This document shows, in pieces, positions 31,720-40,167 of a DNA stretch of 64,000 nt; position 1 is the first letter of the stretch; every line of letters begins with the position of its first letter. The DNA is from Devosia sp. (GTDB lineage Bacteria > Pseudomonadota > Alphaproteobacteria > Rhizobiales > Devosiaceae): assembly GCF_017744655.1 (NCBI RefSeq), contig NZ_JAGIAW010000004.1, positions 186,001 through 250,000 on the forward strand, in the 5' to 3' direction. A program made the translations under genes and the position numbers. Under the pieces are notes generated by a model, which had not been told where the DNA came from, did no database searches, and was given only the letters and a program-made list of their open reading frames with translations.

Positions 31720-32481
31720 CTAGATCGAGCGGATCATGCCGCCATCCACCCGAACGAGGCTGCCGGTGACATAGGATGCGCGCTCGCTGGCGATGAAGGC
31801 GACAACGTCGGCCAATTCTTCGATGCGACCATAGCGGGCAGCCGGAATTGTCGAGATGGATTGGGCCTTTATGTCCTCGACGCTTTTGCCGAGGCGCTTG
31901 GCTGCGGCTTCGTCGAGTTCGTCGACGCGCGTCGTGTGGATGCGGCCCTGGACGATGACATTTGCCGTGATGCCGTCGGCAGCGACTTCGCTGGCGAGAG
32001 TCTTGCTCCAGCCGACAAGTGACTGCCGCAAGGTGTTGGAGATGGCGAGCCGGGGGATTGGGGATTCCACGCCCGATGAGGTCAGGGTGACGATGCGGCC
32101 CCATTTTTTGGTGCGCATGCCGGGGAGAAAAGCCTGGGTGATGGAGATCAGCGGAGCGACCATGGTGTTGAAGGCCGTTGCGTAGTCGCTTGCGGGGAGG
32201 GCCGAGGCTTCGCCTGGGGCCGGGCCGCCGGAATTGTTGACGACGATATCGGCGCCGCCGTCGGCGAGGACGGCGTCGATGAAGGTTTGGACCGAGGCTG
32301 GGTTGGCGAGGTCGAGCGGCAGACCCTTTATGTTTTGACCAAGTTTTTCAATGGCTTCCACCGTGCGTGCGCCGCCGATGACGGTGGCGCCTTCGGTGGC
32401 GAGCGTTTGGGCGATGGCGGCGCCAAGGCCCTTGCTGGCGCCCAGGACAACGGCGCGCTTGCCTTCGAGACCGAGTTTCAT
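31720..32481 (-). CDS. SDR-family oxidoreductase, atypical active site
   Basis: A 253-aa Rossmann-fold protein with the dinucleotide motif GASKGLG near residue 14, DIVVNNSGG for cofactor binding and a C-terminal GSLVRVDGGM typical of SDRs. The usual S-Y-K triad is altered: after TLTSSG the segment PRLAISNTLRQSLVGWSK has Ser-Asn where Tyr is expected and no YxxxK spacing. This altered pattern also occurs in a recognised SDR subgroup. It overlaps the DapA-family gene by 4 nt and belongs to the sugar-acid operon reading leftward from 35976. It may reduce or oxidise an intermediate, or be non-catalytic; substrate unknown. Confidence 0.8.
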   Translation of the reverse strand: MKLGLEGKRAVVLGASKGLGAAIAQTLATEGATVIGGARTVEAIEKLGQNIKGLPLDLANPASVQTFIDAVLADGGADIVVNNSGGPAPGEASALPASDYATAFNTMVAPLISITQAFLPGMRTKKWGRIVTLTSSGVESPIPRLAISNTLRQSLVGWSKTLASEVAADGITANVIVQGRIHTTRVDELDEAAAKRLGKSVEDIKAQSISTIPAARYGRIEELADVVAFIASERASYVTGSLVRVDGGMIRSI

Positions 32482-33404
32482 GCGCCGATCTCCGCGAGGC
32501 GCTTGGCCTGACGGGCGAGGAGGCGTTCGACGTCGGCGACGTCTTTGGCGGAAAGGGCGCCGCCGGGCTTGCGGAGGGCGGCGGAGGAGATGATACCGCG
32601 CTTGGCCAGAACGTATTTTCTTGCAGCCAAACCGATGCCTTGCTGCTGTTCGTAGCGCACGAGGGGGAGGTAAGCGTCAAAAATGTCGTGGGCGCGCTCG
32701 ACGTCGCCCTTGGCATAGTTGGCGACGACGCCGACCATCATCTCGGGGTAGCAGAAACCGGTCATAGCGCCATCGGCGCCGCGGCCCATTTCCTCGGGAA
32801 GGAAGAGGCCGCCATTGCCGCAAAGGATTGAAATTCTTCGTGTTTCGCCCTTGTCGCTGGAGGCGCGGAGGGCGGTGATCTTTGAGAGTCCCGGCCAATC
32901 TTCGTGCTTGAGCATGACGCAGGTGGGGACGTCTTTTACGATGCGGTCGATGACTTTTGGGGCGATGGTGACGTTGGTGGTCAGCGGGTAGTCCTGGAGG
33001 ACCCAGGGGGTTTTGCCGAGGGCGTCGCCGACGGAGGTGTAGAACGCGTAGGCTTGATCGTCGGTTTTGGTGGTCCAAGGCGGGGCGACCATGACGCCAG
33101 CGGCGCCCATTTCCATAACGGAATCAGCGAGTTCGTGCATGGCGGCGAGGCCGGGGGCGGTGACGCCGACGACAACCGGAACCTTGGCACGGCCGATGAC
33201 GCGCTTGGCGATGGCTTTGGACTCTTCCGAGGTCATTTTGGGCGCTTCGCCGAGGAGACCGAGGATGGTCATGCCGGTGACGCCTTTTTCCTCGTAGAAG
33301 TCGACCATGCGGTCGACGCTGGTCCAATCGATGTCGCCATTGTCCAAAAAGGGTGTGACGGCAATGACATAGACGCCTTTGGCGGCTTCGGTCAGCAAGG
33401 GCAT
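32478..33404 (-). CDS. DapA-family lyase/dehydratase of sugar-acid pathway
   Basis: A 308-aa TIM barrel. The Schiff-base lysine is K166 in CVMLKHEDW and the catalytic Tyr is Y139 in VLQDYPL; the loop GLLGEAPKMT replaces the GTTGE of DapA. Those differences point to a 2-keto-3-deoxy sugar-acid aldolase or dehydratase rather than lysine biosynthesis. The neighbouring IlvD/Edd dehydratase would supply a 2-keto-3-deoxy acid, so this enzyme is its natural next step (pyruvate-releasing cleavage or dehydration to a semialdehyde). The exact substrate (pentonate, hexonate or deoxy derivative) cannot be read from sequence. Confidence 0.85.
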   Translation of the reverse strand: MPLLTEAAKGVYVIAVTPFLDNGDIDWTSVDRMVDFYEEKGVTGMTILGLLGEAPKMTSEESKAIAKRVIGRAKVPVVVGVTAPGLAAMHELADSVMEMGAAGVMVAPPWTTKTDDQAYAFYTSVGDALGKTPWVLQDYPLTTNVTIAPKVIDRIVKDVPTCVMLKHEDWPGLSKITALRASSDKGETRRISILCGNGGLFLPEEMGRGADGAMTGFCYPEMMVGVVANYAKGDVERAHDIFDAYLPLVRYEQQQGIGLAARKYVLAKRGIISSAALRKPGGALSAKDVADVERLLARQAKRLAEIGA

Positions 33405-33425
33405 CGGGCGGCTCCGGTCAGAGAA

Positions 33426-34286
33426 TTAGTGCTGGAAATAGAGGTTTTGGGCGTTGTCGGCGAAGATCGCAGCATGGCTTTCGGCGGGCAAAGCGTCGAG
33501 GCTGAGGGCGATCAGGTCGTCGTCTTCGGGCATGGTTTCGAAGAGTTCGGTATGTGGCCAATCGGTGCCCCATAGGAGGCGCGTTGGGTAGCAGACTGTT
33601 AGCATTGAGAGTGCCGCACGATAGAATTGGTGACTCTTGGTGTCACGGAGGCGATAGGGCGCCGAGATCTTGGTGTAGACCCGTCCGGTTTCGAGGGCGC
33701 GGGCGAGGTCGTCGAGCGCTGTGCCGGGGGTGTCGAGCGGGATGAAAGCCAGGTGATCGATGACGCCCGTGATGTCATGGCGCGCGGTCAGCTCGGCGAC
33801 GGTGGCGATGGCTTCGGGGCCGACCTGGAACTGGGCGTGCCAGCCGAGGGCGCGAATGCGGGGGGCGAGTTCGGTAAAGGCGTCGAAGCCGATGCCGGAT
33901 TTGTTGCGGAGGTTAAAGCGTACGCCGCGGACGCCGAGGGTGTCCAGGCGACGGAAGTCGGCGTCGCTGGTTTCGGGTGGGATGACGACGATGCCGCGGA
34001 GGCGCTCACTGTGGCCGGCGAGGGCGGTGAGGAGGACGCGGTTGTCGAGGCCATAGACGCTGGGCTGCACGAGGACGCCGCGGGCGATGCCAAAAGTGTC
34101 GGCGAGGGTGAGCCAGTTTTCGATGGTCAGCATTTGCGGCGTGTAGCTGCGAGGGCTGGCCAGGGGTGCTTCGCGGGCAAAAACATGAAAGTGCGCGTCG
34201 CAGGTGTTTTGCGGTACGCGCAGGTTTGCCGGATTGCGCAGCGGGCGCGGCGGCAGGCAGAGCGGGGCGTCGAGCACGTCAGCCAT
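33426..34286 (-). CDS. Amidohydrolase-2 family hydrolase (lactonase-like)
   Basis: A 286-aa metal-dependent TIM-barrel hydrolase. Visible motifs are CDAHFHVF (metal HxH), GVLVQPSVYGLDN, GVRFNLRNKSGIGFD, VIDHLAFIP and the late metal Asp in LLWGTDWPHTE. The family includes 2-pyrone-4,6-dicarboxylate hydrolase, L-fuconolactonase and D-galactarolactone isomerase. In this operon with a sugar-acid dehydratase it most likely opens or isomerises a sugar lactone made by a dehydrogenase such as the Gfo/Idh protein. Overlaps the dehydratase end by 8 nt. Confidence 0.82.
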   Translation of the reverse strand: MADVLDAPLCLPPRPLRNPANLRVPQNTCDAHFHVFAREAPLASPRSYTPQMLTIENWLTLADTFGIARGVLVQPSVYGLDNRVLLTALAGHSERLRGIVVIPPETSDADFRRLDTLGVRGVRFNLRNKSGIGFDAFTELAPRIRALGWHAQFQVGPEAIATVAELTARHDITGVIDHLAFIPLDTPGTALDDLARALETGRVYTKISAPYRLRDTKSHQFYRAALSMLTVCYPTRLLWGTDWPHTELFETMPEDDDLIALSLDALPAESHAAIFADNAQNLYFQH

Positions 34287-35976
34287 TTTCTTGGGCGGCC
34301 ATCAGGAAATCGAAGTCGAGACCGTCATCGGCCTGGGTGACGTGGCGATCATAGAGCTGCGCGTAGCCGCGCGGCGGCGATGGCGGCGGCGGGGGCAGTG
34401 CGGCCATGCGGGCGTCGAGTTCGGCCGGGGTGATGAGCAGTTCGAGACGTCGACCGGGAACGTCGAGGCGGATGCGGTCGCCGGTGCGGACGGCAGCGAG
34501 GGGGCCACCATCGGCGGATTCCGGGGTGATGTGGAGGACGACGGTGCCGAACGCGGTGCCGCTCATGCGGGCATCGGACAGGCGCACCATGTCTTTCACA
34601 CCCTGGCGGGCAAGGTGGCGCGGAATGGGGATGTATCCGGCCTCGGGCATGCCGGGGGCGCCTTTGGGGCCGGCATTGCGGAGGACGAGGACGTCGTCGG
34701 CAGTGATGCTGGGGTCTTCGAGGCGCTCTGTCATGTCTTGCACGGAGTCAAAGACGACGGCGCGGCCTTCGTGGATCTGCAGTTTCGGATCGGCTGCCGA
34801 ATGTTTTATGACGGCGCCGCGGGGGGCAAGATTGCCCGAGAGAACCGCGATGGCGCCGGAGGCGGAAATGGGATTTTCGCGCGGGCGGATGATCTGGGCT
34901 TCGTAACGCGAGGGCAGGTTGCCGACGGCATCGCCCAATGTGCCGCCGAAGGCGCGGGGGGCGGTGAGGTCGAGGAGGTCGGTCAATTCCGAGAGCAGGC
35001 GCGGGACGCCGCCGGCGGCGTGGAATTCGCCCATGTAGCCGCTGCCGGATGGCTTGAGGTCGACAAGGACCGGGACTTGTTTGCCGATGGCGTCGAACTC
35101 GGCCATGTCGAGCTTCTTACCCAGGCGCCCATAAATGGCGGCGAGGTGGACGACGGCATTGGTGGAGCCGCCGAGGGCCTGCAGGGTGACGAGGCCATTG
35201 CGCAATGCTTGCGGTGTGAGCACTTCGGCGGTGGTGAGACCGGTTTCGGTCATGGCGACGGCGGCGCGGCCGGTTTCTTCGGCGAGGCGGAAACGCTCGG
35301 ACGAAGTGGCGGGGGCGGAGCCGGACATGGGGAGGGCAAGGCCCATGGCTTCGACGAGAGCCGCCATGGTGGACGCGGTGCCCATGACGGTGCAGGTGCC
35401 GACGGAACTAGCCAGGCGCCCGTTGATCTCGTTGATTTCGGCTTCGTCGATAGTGTCCGCGCGGAACTGGGCCCAGAGGCGGCGGCAATCGGTGCAGGCG
35501 CCGAGACGCTCGCCGCGATGATTGCCGGTATCCATTGGGCCGGTGGGCAGCACGATGGCTGGCACTTCGCTCGACGCGGCGGCCATGACCTGAGCCGGAA
35601 TGGTCTTGTCGCAGCCGCCGATGAGAATGACCGAATCCATGGGCTGGGCGCGCACCATTTCCTCGGTTTCCATGGCCATGAGATTGCGCAGGAACATCGA
35701 GGTGGGCGCGGCAAAGCTCTCGTGGATCGACATGGTCGGGAAAACCATGGGCATGCCGCCGGCGAGCATCACGCCGCGCTTGGCGGCTTCGATCAGTTGC
35801 GGCACGTTGCCGTGGCAAGGATTGTAGTCGGAATAGGTATTGGCAATGCCGACGATGGGGCGATCGAGCGCGTCGTCGGAATAGCCCATGGCCTTGATGA
35901 AAGCCTTGCGGAGAAACAGGGAAAAATCCTGGTCGCCATAGCTCGTCAAACGTCTGCGAAGCCCGCGCGTCACCAT
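34279..35976 (-). CDS. IlvD/Edd-family sugar-acid dehydratase
   Basis: A 565-aa iron-sulfur dehydratase. ATG at 35976 has GGGAGGATT upstream; longer readings are rejected. Cluster and metal ligands: C54 in YNPCHGNV, C122/K124 in GGCDKTIPAQ and C161 in GACTDCRRLW; the C-terminal active-site Ser lies in RLSDARMSGTAFG. Length and R-rich start match the pentonate/hexonate dehydratase branch (arabinonate, xylonate, fuconate) rather than biosynthetic IlvD. It removes water from an aldonic acid to give a 2-keto-3-deoxy acid for the DapA-family partner. It heads the leftward operon, and a candidate GntR operator sits upstream at 36034. Confidence 0.9.
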   Translation of the reverse strand: MVTRGLRRRLTSYGDQDFSLFLRKAFIKAMGYSDDALDRPIVGIANTYSDYNPCHGNVPQLIEAAKRGVMLAGGMPMVFPTMSIHESFAAPTSMFLRNLMAMETEEMVRAQPMDSVILIGGCDKTIPAQVMAAASSEVPAIVLPTGPMDTGNHRGERLGACTDCRRLWAQFRADTIDEAEINEINGRLASSVGTCTVMGTASTMAALVEAMGLALPMSGSAPATSSERFRLAEETGRAAVAMTETGLTTAEVLTPQALRNGLVTLQALGGSTNAVVHLAAIYGRLGKKLDMAEFDAIGKQVPVLVDLKPSGSGYMGEFHAAGGVPRLLSELTDLLDLTAPRAFGGTLGDAVGNLPSRYEAQIIRPRENPISASGAIAVLSGNLAPRGAVIKHSAADPKLQIHEGRAVVFDSVQDMTERLEDPSITADDVLVLRNAGPKGAPGMPEAGYIPIPRHLARQGVKDMVRLSDARMSGTAFGTVVLHITPESADGGPLAAVRTGDRIRLDVPGRRLELLITPAELDARMAALPPPPPSPPRGYAQLYDRHVTQADDGLDFDFLMAAQENG

Positions 35977-36033
35977 AATCCTCCCGGCCGCGTAACCGCG
36001 CGGCATCTTGTGGCCATTCCTACAGTCATTTGA

Positions 36034-36048
36034 ATTATTGTCAATAAT
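36034..36048. promoter_or_regulatory. Candidate GntR operator: ATTATTGTCAATAAT
   Basis: A perfect 15-bp palindrome about 58 bp upstream of the dehydratase start, in the divergent region with the Gfo/Idh gene. FadR-type GntR proteins bind short palindromes of this style. It matches elements at 36157, 39925, 39999 and 40031. Confidence 0.7.
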
Positions 36049-36156
36049 GTGCGGTGACGAATTGCGAGAAGTGGGTGTACGGGAAGCCGAAATGCGCATA
36101 AAGTCAGGGAAATCACTGTAATCACCGACAATCCGATATGGACGGTGTCTGGTGAT

Positions 36157-36167
36157 ATTATTGATAA
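36157..36167. promoter_or_regulatory. Second candidate GntR operator: ATTATTGATAA
   Basis: A one-base variant of the half element (reverse complement TTATCAATAAT), about 10 bp before the preferred GTG start of the Gfo/Idh gene. Binding here would block translation-proximal transcription. Confidence 0.55.
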
Positions 36168-36177
36168 GAGGGTCGTG

Positions 36178-37179
36178 GTGCGCATTGGTTTGGTAGGGGC
36201 CGGGTGGGTGACGCAATATCATCTGCCGGCCTGGGCGAAGGTGGATGGCGCCGAGGTGGTGGCGATATGCGATCCCGATCCGGTGGCGCTGAAGGCGCGG
36301 GCGGATGGCTTCGGGATTGCCGGGCGCTATTCGAGTTTCGAGGCAATGCTCGCGGGCGAAAAACTCGATGCGCTCGATATTGCGACACCGCGGCGGTTTC
36401 ATGCTGATAATGTGAGGACAGGCGCTGCGGCGGGGCTGCCTATGCTGTGCCAGAAGCCGTTGGGCGTCGATCTCGCCGAGGCTGAGGCGCTGGTGGCGGA
36501 CGTCGGGGATGGCGTGCCGCTGATGGTGCATGAGAACTGGCGGTTTCGGCCCTACTATCGGGAATTGCGCGGGTGGCTTGAGGCTGGTGTCGTTGGCAAC
36601 ATCACTTCTATCCGGCTCGATTTTCATTCGAGCGGCATGATCGCCGGGGCGGATGGGCAGCGGCCGGCTTTGGTGCGGCAGCCGTTTTTCAGGACTGAGC
36701 AGCGGCTGCTGGTGATGGAGGTGCTGATTCATCACCTCGATACGTTGCGCTCACTGTTTGGGGAGTTCGATCTTCATTCGGCGCGGCTCAAGCGGAGCAA
36801 TGACGAAATCCTCGGTGAAGATAGTGCCATATTGGGCTTGCGGCGGCGCGGGGACGGCGTGCCGCTGGATGTGTCGGGTAATCTGGCGGTGCATGGAGCG
36901 GCGCCGGCGCCGACGGACCAGCTCGGGATTTTTGGCTCCGAGGGGACGGTGCATCTCGATGGGTCGGTGCTGCGGCTGTTTGGGCCGCGGCCGCGAGAGG
37001 TGACGTTTGATCCCGGCGTGAGCTATCAGGCTGCCTATGATGGGGCGATTGCGCATTTTGTATCGTCGCTAACGCGCGGGCAGGGGTTTGAAACGAGCGC
37101 GGTGGATAATTTGGAAACACTGCGGTTGGTCGAGGCGGCCTATCAACTGAGCGGATTTAAACCGGCTGCGACTATCTGA
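36178..37179 (+). CDS. Gfo/Idh/MocA-family NAD(P)-dependent sugar dehydrogenase
   Basis: A 333-aa oxidoreductase. The GTG at 36178 has AAGAGGG 5 nt upstream; a longer GTG-initiated reading from 36145 would contain an operator-like element and is not preferred. Nucleotide binding is shown by RIGLVGAGWVTQYHLPAW and the acidic residue in VAICDPDP. The conserved Lys motif is MLCQKPLGVDLAEAEALV, followed by VHENWRFRPYYRELRGW and the catalytic His region VLIHHLDTLRSLFGE. It probably oxidises a sugar to a lactone feeding the lactonase/dehydratase genes read in the opposite direction. The substrate is unknown. Confidence 0.88.
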   Translation: MRIGLVGAGWVTQYHLPAWAKVDGAEVVAICDPDPVALKARADGFGIAGRYSSFEAMLAGEKLDALDIATPRRFHADNVRTGAAAGLPMLCQKPLGVDLAEAEALVADVGDGVPLMVHENWRFRPYYRELRGWLEAGVVGNITSIRLDFHSSGMIAGADGQRPALVRQPFFRTEQRLLVMEVLIHHLDTLRSLFGEFDLHSARLKRSNDEILGEDSAILGLRRRGDGVPLDVSGNLAVHGAAPAPTDQLGIFGSEGTVHLDGSVLRLFGPRPREVTFDPGVSYQAAYDGAIAHFVSSLTRGQGFETSAVDNLETLRLVEAAYQLSGFKPAATI

Positions 37180-37214
37180 TAGAAGACGAAGCAGACTGCC
37201 TGCGGGGCTCTTTG

Positions 37215-37868
37215 ATGGCTGACGAAAACGAAAATACCGACCTCGATCATGAGGGCATTGCGCGGGCGCTCGAAGAGGACATCATTTTCGGTCGATTGGC
37301 GCCGGGGGCGCGGTTGACCGAGGATTCTCTGCTCTCACGCTTTCCGGTGACGCGGCACTTTGTGCGGCAGGCGCTGGTGCAGCTCGAGCAGATGGGCATC
37401 GTCGTGCGCGAGCGGAACAAGGGCGCCATGGTGCGCACGCTGACGCCGGACGAGGTGCGACAGATTTATGCCGTGCGCGAACTGGTGCAACGGCAGGCGG
37501 CGCTGCTTATTCCGCTACCGGCGCCGCAGGGGCTTATTGATGAATTGCTCGAAATCCATGAGGAGCATGGCGAGCATATCGAAAGCGGCTATCTGCGCGG
37601 CGTGCACGAGACCAATGACCGGTTTCACCTGACGCTGTTTCGGGCGTGCGGGAACAAGTATCTGGTTCAGACCATCGAGCTCTATATGCGCTACAGCCTG
37701 CCGGTGCGGGCCAACTCGATGGCGGATCGGGCAGCGCTGGACATTTCGCATAGCCAGCATCGGTTGATGATCGAGATGCTGAGCGGGCGGGATAATTGGC
37801 TGCTTGCCCAGTTGTGCGTGGATCATCTGCAGCCGTCGAAGAGACGGTATATTGGGTTGGTGGAGTGA
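37215..37868 (+). CDS. GntR-family regulator (FadR/FCD type)
   Basis: A 217-aa regulator. The N-terminal winged helix has IARALEEDIIFGRLAPGARL, TEDSLLSRFPVTRHFVRQAL and VQLEQMGIVVRERNKGAMVR. Residues about 85-210 are an FCD ligand-binding domain with the metal-binding D/H pattern (ETNDRFHLTLFRACGN, SQHRLMIEML). It lies at the end of a plus-strand pair with the Gfo/Idh gene. Repeated TTGTCRATAA elements in front of all nearby divergent units suggest it controls the island, with a sugar-acid intermediate as inducer. FCD regulators usually act as repressors. Confidence 0.88.
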   Translation: MADENENTDLDHEGIARALEEDIIFGRLAPGARLTEDSLLSRFPVTRHFVRQALVQLEQMGIVVRERNKGAMVRTLTPDEVRQIYAVRELVQRQAALLIPLPAPQGLIDELLEIHEEHGEHIESGYLRGVHETNDRFHLTLFRACGNKYLVQTIELYMRYSLPVRANSMADRAALDISHSQHRLMIEMLSGRDNWLLAQLCVDHLQPSKRRYIGLVE

Positions 37869-37904
37869 GGCTAAGGGCTGGTTGCCTCCACTGGCTATGA
37901 AGGC

Positions 37905-38040
37905 CGGATGGCTCCCCCTCACCCGTCTCGCGCTTTGCGCGATCCACCCTCTCCCCGATGGGGCGAGGAATAAGAGGTGATCGCCGGTCTGTTCTTCTCC
38001 CCATTGGGGAGAAGGTGGCGCGAAGCGCCGGATGAGGGGG
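37905..38040. repeat. Inverted intergenic repeat (CCCCCTCA...TGAGGGGG)
   Basis: Two related palindromic blocks facing each other: one with CCCCCTCACCCGTCTCGCGC and TCTCCCCGATGGGG, the other with CCCCATTGGGGAGAAGGTGG, CGCGAAGCGCC and GGATGAGGGGG. This is a type of dispersed palindromic repeat frequent in Hyphomicrobiales intergenic regions. It fills much of the 366-bp gap after the GntR gene; no gene is seen there. Confidence 0.75.
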
Positions 38041-38112
38041 TGCTTCGCTATTTCTCTCAACCACAACGGCATTCCCGCGGAGGCAGGAATGCCCCTTCTT
38101 TACCTGAAAAAG

Positions 38113-38136
38113 AGATCCCCGCTTTCGCGGGGATGA
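38113..38136. repeat. Short palindromic repeat (GATCCCCGC...GCGGGGAT)
   Basis: GATCCCCGC TTTC GCGGGGATGAC is a compact hairpin of the widespread alphaproteobacterial intergenic class; similar units (GTCATCCCGGC, CGGGGTGAC) occur at 62581-62649 in this window. Confidence 0.7.
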
Positions 38137-38177
38137 CGCCGTGGAGGTGGGAAGCTCGCATCCATGAAGCGGGGGCG

Positions 38178-38218
38178 AAAAAAAGCACCCCGCCCCTTGG
38201 GAGGTCTGGCGGGGTGCT
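38178..38218 (-). terminator. Strong intrinsic terminator of glycosidase gene
   Basis: On the minus strand AGCACCCCGCC and GGCGGGGTGCT pair over 11 bp, followed by TTTTTTTCGC. It lies 17 nt after the glycosidase stop. Confidence 0.9.
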
Positions 38219-38234
38219 GTCGCATCGGGCTCGG

Positions 38235-39836
38235 TTAGTAGTCGATGCGGAGGAGGGAGACGCCCTGGCGGGGGAGGTTGGTGGTCAGGGTGACGGTGCC
38301 GGAGGGGGCGTTCGCGGTTCCTGTTTCGAGGACGGCGAGTTGGCCTGAGGCTTCCAGTTTTTTGTAGTCGTCGCCGGTGACGGACTGGGGCGAGCCCATG
38401 GCTTTCCAGACGCCGAAGGAGTTGGAGTGGTCCTTGTCCATACGGTAGTGGGTCAGCTTGTGGCTGCCCGGCTTGATGTTCTTGAGGGCCAGGGTGACGT
38501 TGGCGGCGCCGTCTTCGACATCGTCGTCATGGTAGTTCCAGACGAGGATCGAGACGCCGGTGTCGTCGCGGGTGGCGACGGCGTTGACGTCGGGCTGGTC
38601 GCGGACGCCGTGTTCCATGATGTTCTCGATGGAGATGGCGTGGTCGGATTTGGCGGTGACCCATTCGCCCTTTAATTTGCCAAGCATGCGGAAGCCATTG
38701 AGCACCGCCTTGTCGACCCCATTGGTCGCGAGATCGCGGAATCCGTCGTACCAGGGCTGGTCTTCGAAGAGGAAGGCCCAGGTGACGGCGCCTTCGATCT
38801 CGACGCCGGCGCGTTTGCTCAGTTCATAGGTGCGGATCATGCTTTCGACGACATAGGCGCCGTAGAGGGGGCCGTTGCGATAGCCGTTTTGCGGGTGCAC
38901 GCGGGCCGAACATGCGGCGCAGCCTTCGGGGTCGGATTCGCCGATGACCGTAGGCAGGTGGCGCAGGGTGGGGAATTCGTTGACGATGGCGAGGTTGGCC
39001 TCGATGTCGCGCAGTTGCTTGTGGAGGCCCATGCGGACATGGTCCTTCCAGATCACAGGATTGCCCTTGGCGTGGAAGGCGATGAAGTCGATCGGCGAAT
39101 TGTGGTCGACGACATATTGCAGGAACTCGCGGAGGAATTTCTGCGCCTTGGGATTGTTGAAGGCGCCGCAGGTGTGCGGGCCGCCGACGCGGGCGCCGGG
39201 GAGGGCGGCTTTGATGGCGCGAGCGGTGACGTCGTACATCTCGCAGAATTCGGGAATGGTGCCCTTCCAGTAGAGGCCATCGGGCTCGTTCCAGACTTCC
39301 CAGGGCCAGGTGAGGACTTTTTCCTCGCCATAGCGATCGGCGAGGTGCCGGGCCCAGGCGTGGACGAGGTCGCTCCACTTTTTCAGGTTGTTGGGCGGCA
39401 TGGCCCAGCCGGTCATGATGGTGGCGTACTTATCCTCGGGCGCCCAGTGGTGGCGATACTCGCCGGGATCGTTGGAGAGGGCTTCGGGCATGAAGCCGAC
39501 CTGGATCAGCGGGATATTGCCGGCTTCGACATAGGCGTCGAAAATCTGGTCCATGATGGTCCAGTCATAGACCGGGTTGCCATTGGCGTCTTCTGTATAG
39601 GCATTGGTCGAGCCCCATTTGAGGGCATATTTGCCGTCGCCTGAGGTGAGAAGATTGTGCGTGCGTACGCGCGGGGCTTCGGGGCTGAGCTCGGTGAGCG
39701 CGTTGAGCAGCTTCTTGCCATTGGCGGTGTAGGTGTAATTCGGCTCGTCATAGCCGAACCAGTTCCACAATGGCCGGTATACACCGCGGCTCGCGCCCGC
39801 GTCCACGTCGATGCGGACGTCATAAGTCGCTGTCAT
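38235..39836 (-). CDS. GH39-type glycoside hydrolase (beta-xylosidase-like)
   Basis: A 533-aa protein with no signal peptide, so probably cytoplasmic. ATG at 39836 has GGAGAGAAGACG upstream. Acid/base Glu is E184 in WEVWNEPDG, the clan GH-A NEP motif, and a candidate nucleophile is E300 in VIGESDPEGC. The start, DVDAGASRGVYRPLWNWFGY, DEPNYTY, resembles GH39 enzymes that act on beta-xylosides (or alpha-L-iduronides). A beta-sandwich follows from about 430. It lies divergent to the Dpp-type importer, which presumably brings in the oligosaccharide that it trims. Candidate GntR operators lie in the shared upstream region. Confidence 0.85.
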   Translation of the reverse strand: MTATYDVRIDVDAGASRGVYRPLWNWFGYDEPNYTYTANGKKLLNALTELSPEAPRVRTHNLLTSGDGKYALKWGSTNAYTEDANGNPVYDWTIMDQIFDAYVEAGNIPLIQVGFMPEALSNDPGEYRHHWAPEDKYATIMTGWAMPPNNLKKWSDLVHAWARHLADRYGEEKVLTWPWEVWNEPDGLYWKGTIPEFCEMYDVTARAIKAALPGARVGGPHTCGAFNNPKAQKFLREFLQYVVDHNSPIDFIAFHAKGNPVIWKDHVRMGLHKQLRDIEANLAIVNEFPTLRHLPTVIGESDPEGCAACSARVHPQNGYRNGPLYGAYVVESMIRTYELSKRAGVEIEGAVTWAFLFEDQPWYDGFRDLATNGVDKAVLNGFRMLGKLKGEWVTAKSDHAISIENIMEHGVRDQPDVNAVATRDDTGVSILVWNYHDDDVEDGAANVTLALKNIKPGSHKLTHYRMDKDHSNSFGVWKAMGSPQSVTGDDYKKLEASGQLAVLETGTANAPSGTVTLTTNLPRQGVSLLRIDY

Positions 39837-39924
39837 CGTCTTCTCTCCACCCTGATCAGCTTCACGAAATGAACTGCGGTCCTCTGCCGCCGTTGTCGAT
39901 ATCAACCTATCAATCCACGTCGTG

Positions 39925-39935
39925 TTGTCAATAAT
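39925..39935. promoter_or_regulatory. Candidate GntR operator: TTGTCAATAAT
   Basis: Identical to the right arm of the palindrome at 36034-36048; about 90 bp upstream of the glycosidase start in the divergent region with the importer. Confidence 0.6.
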
Positions 39936-39998
39936 ATGAGTGCTTTTGAATGGGTAAAATGCGGAAATCCGGCTGAAAATGCGAATTGACTGGATATT

Positions 39999-40042
39999 TT
40001 GTCGATAATCCTGTTGCTCTCGGTTTGAAAATTGTCGATAAA
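39999..40042. promoter_or_regulatory. Pair of candidate GntR operators before the importer
   Basis: TTGTCGATAAT (39999-40009) and ATTGTCGATAAA (40031-40042) lie about 32 bp apart, three helical turns, upstream of the binding protein gene. The spacing suits cooperative binding. Confidence 0.6.
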
Positions 40043-40167
40043 GATGCCGGACGGTGCCGCGGGAGGACTATGCGCGGCGCGGTTACGAGACGAGGGAGGC
40101 GACGTGCCGAGCCCTGTGGGCTCAGCGGGGTCGCTGTCCGCTTTTGCGGGCATCAGGAGGAACGACC

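Noticed and set aside
34204..36033. Long plus-strand open frame (609 codons) opposite the IlvD/Edd gene
   Set aside because: Gly/Ala/His-rich composition typical of antisense readings in high-GC DNA; the minus strand has clear catalytic motifs.
36145..36177. Upstream GTG start for the Gfo/Idh gene
   Set aside because: It lacks a ribosome binding site and would place an operator-like element inside the coding region; GTG at 36178 has AAGAGGG in front.
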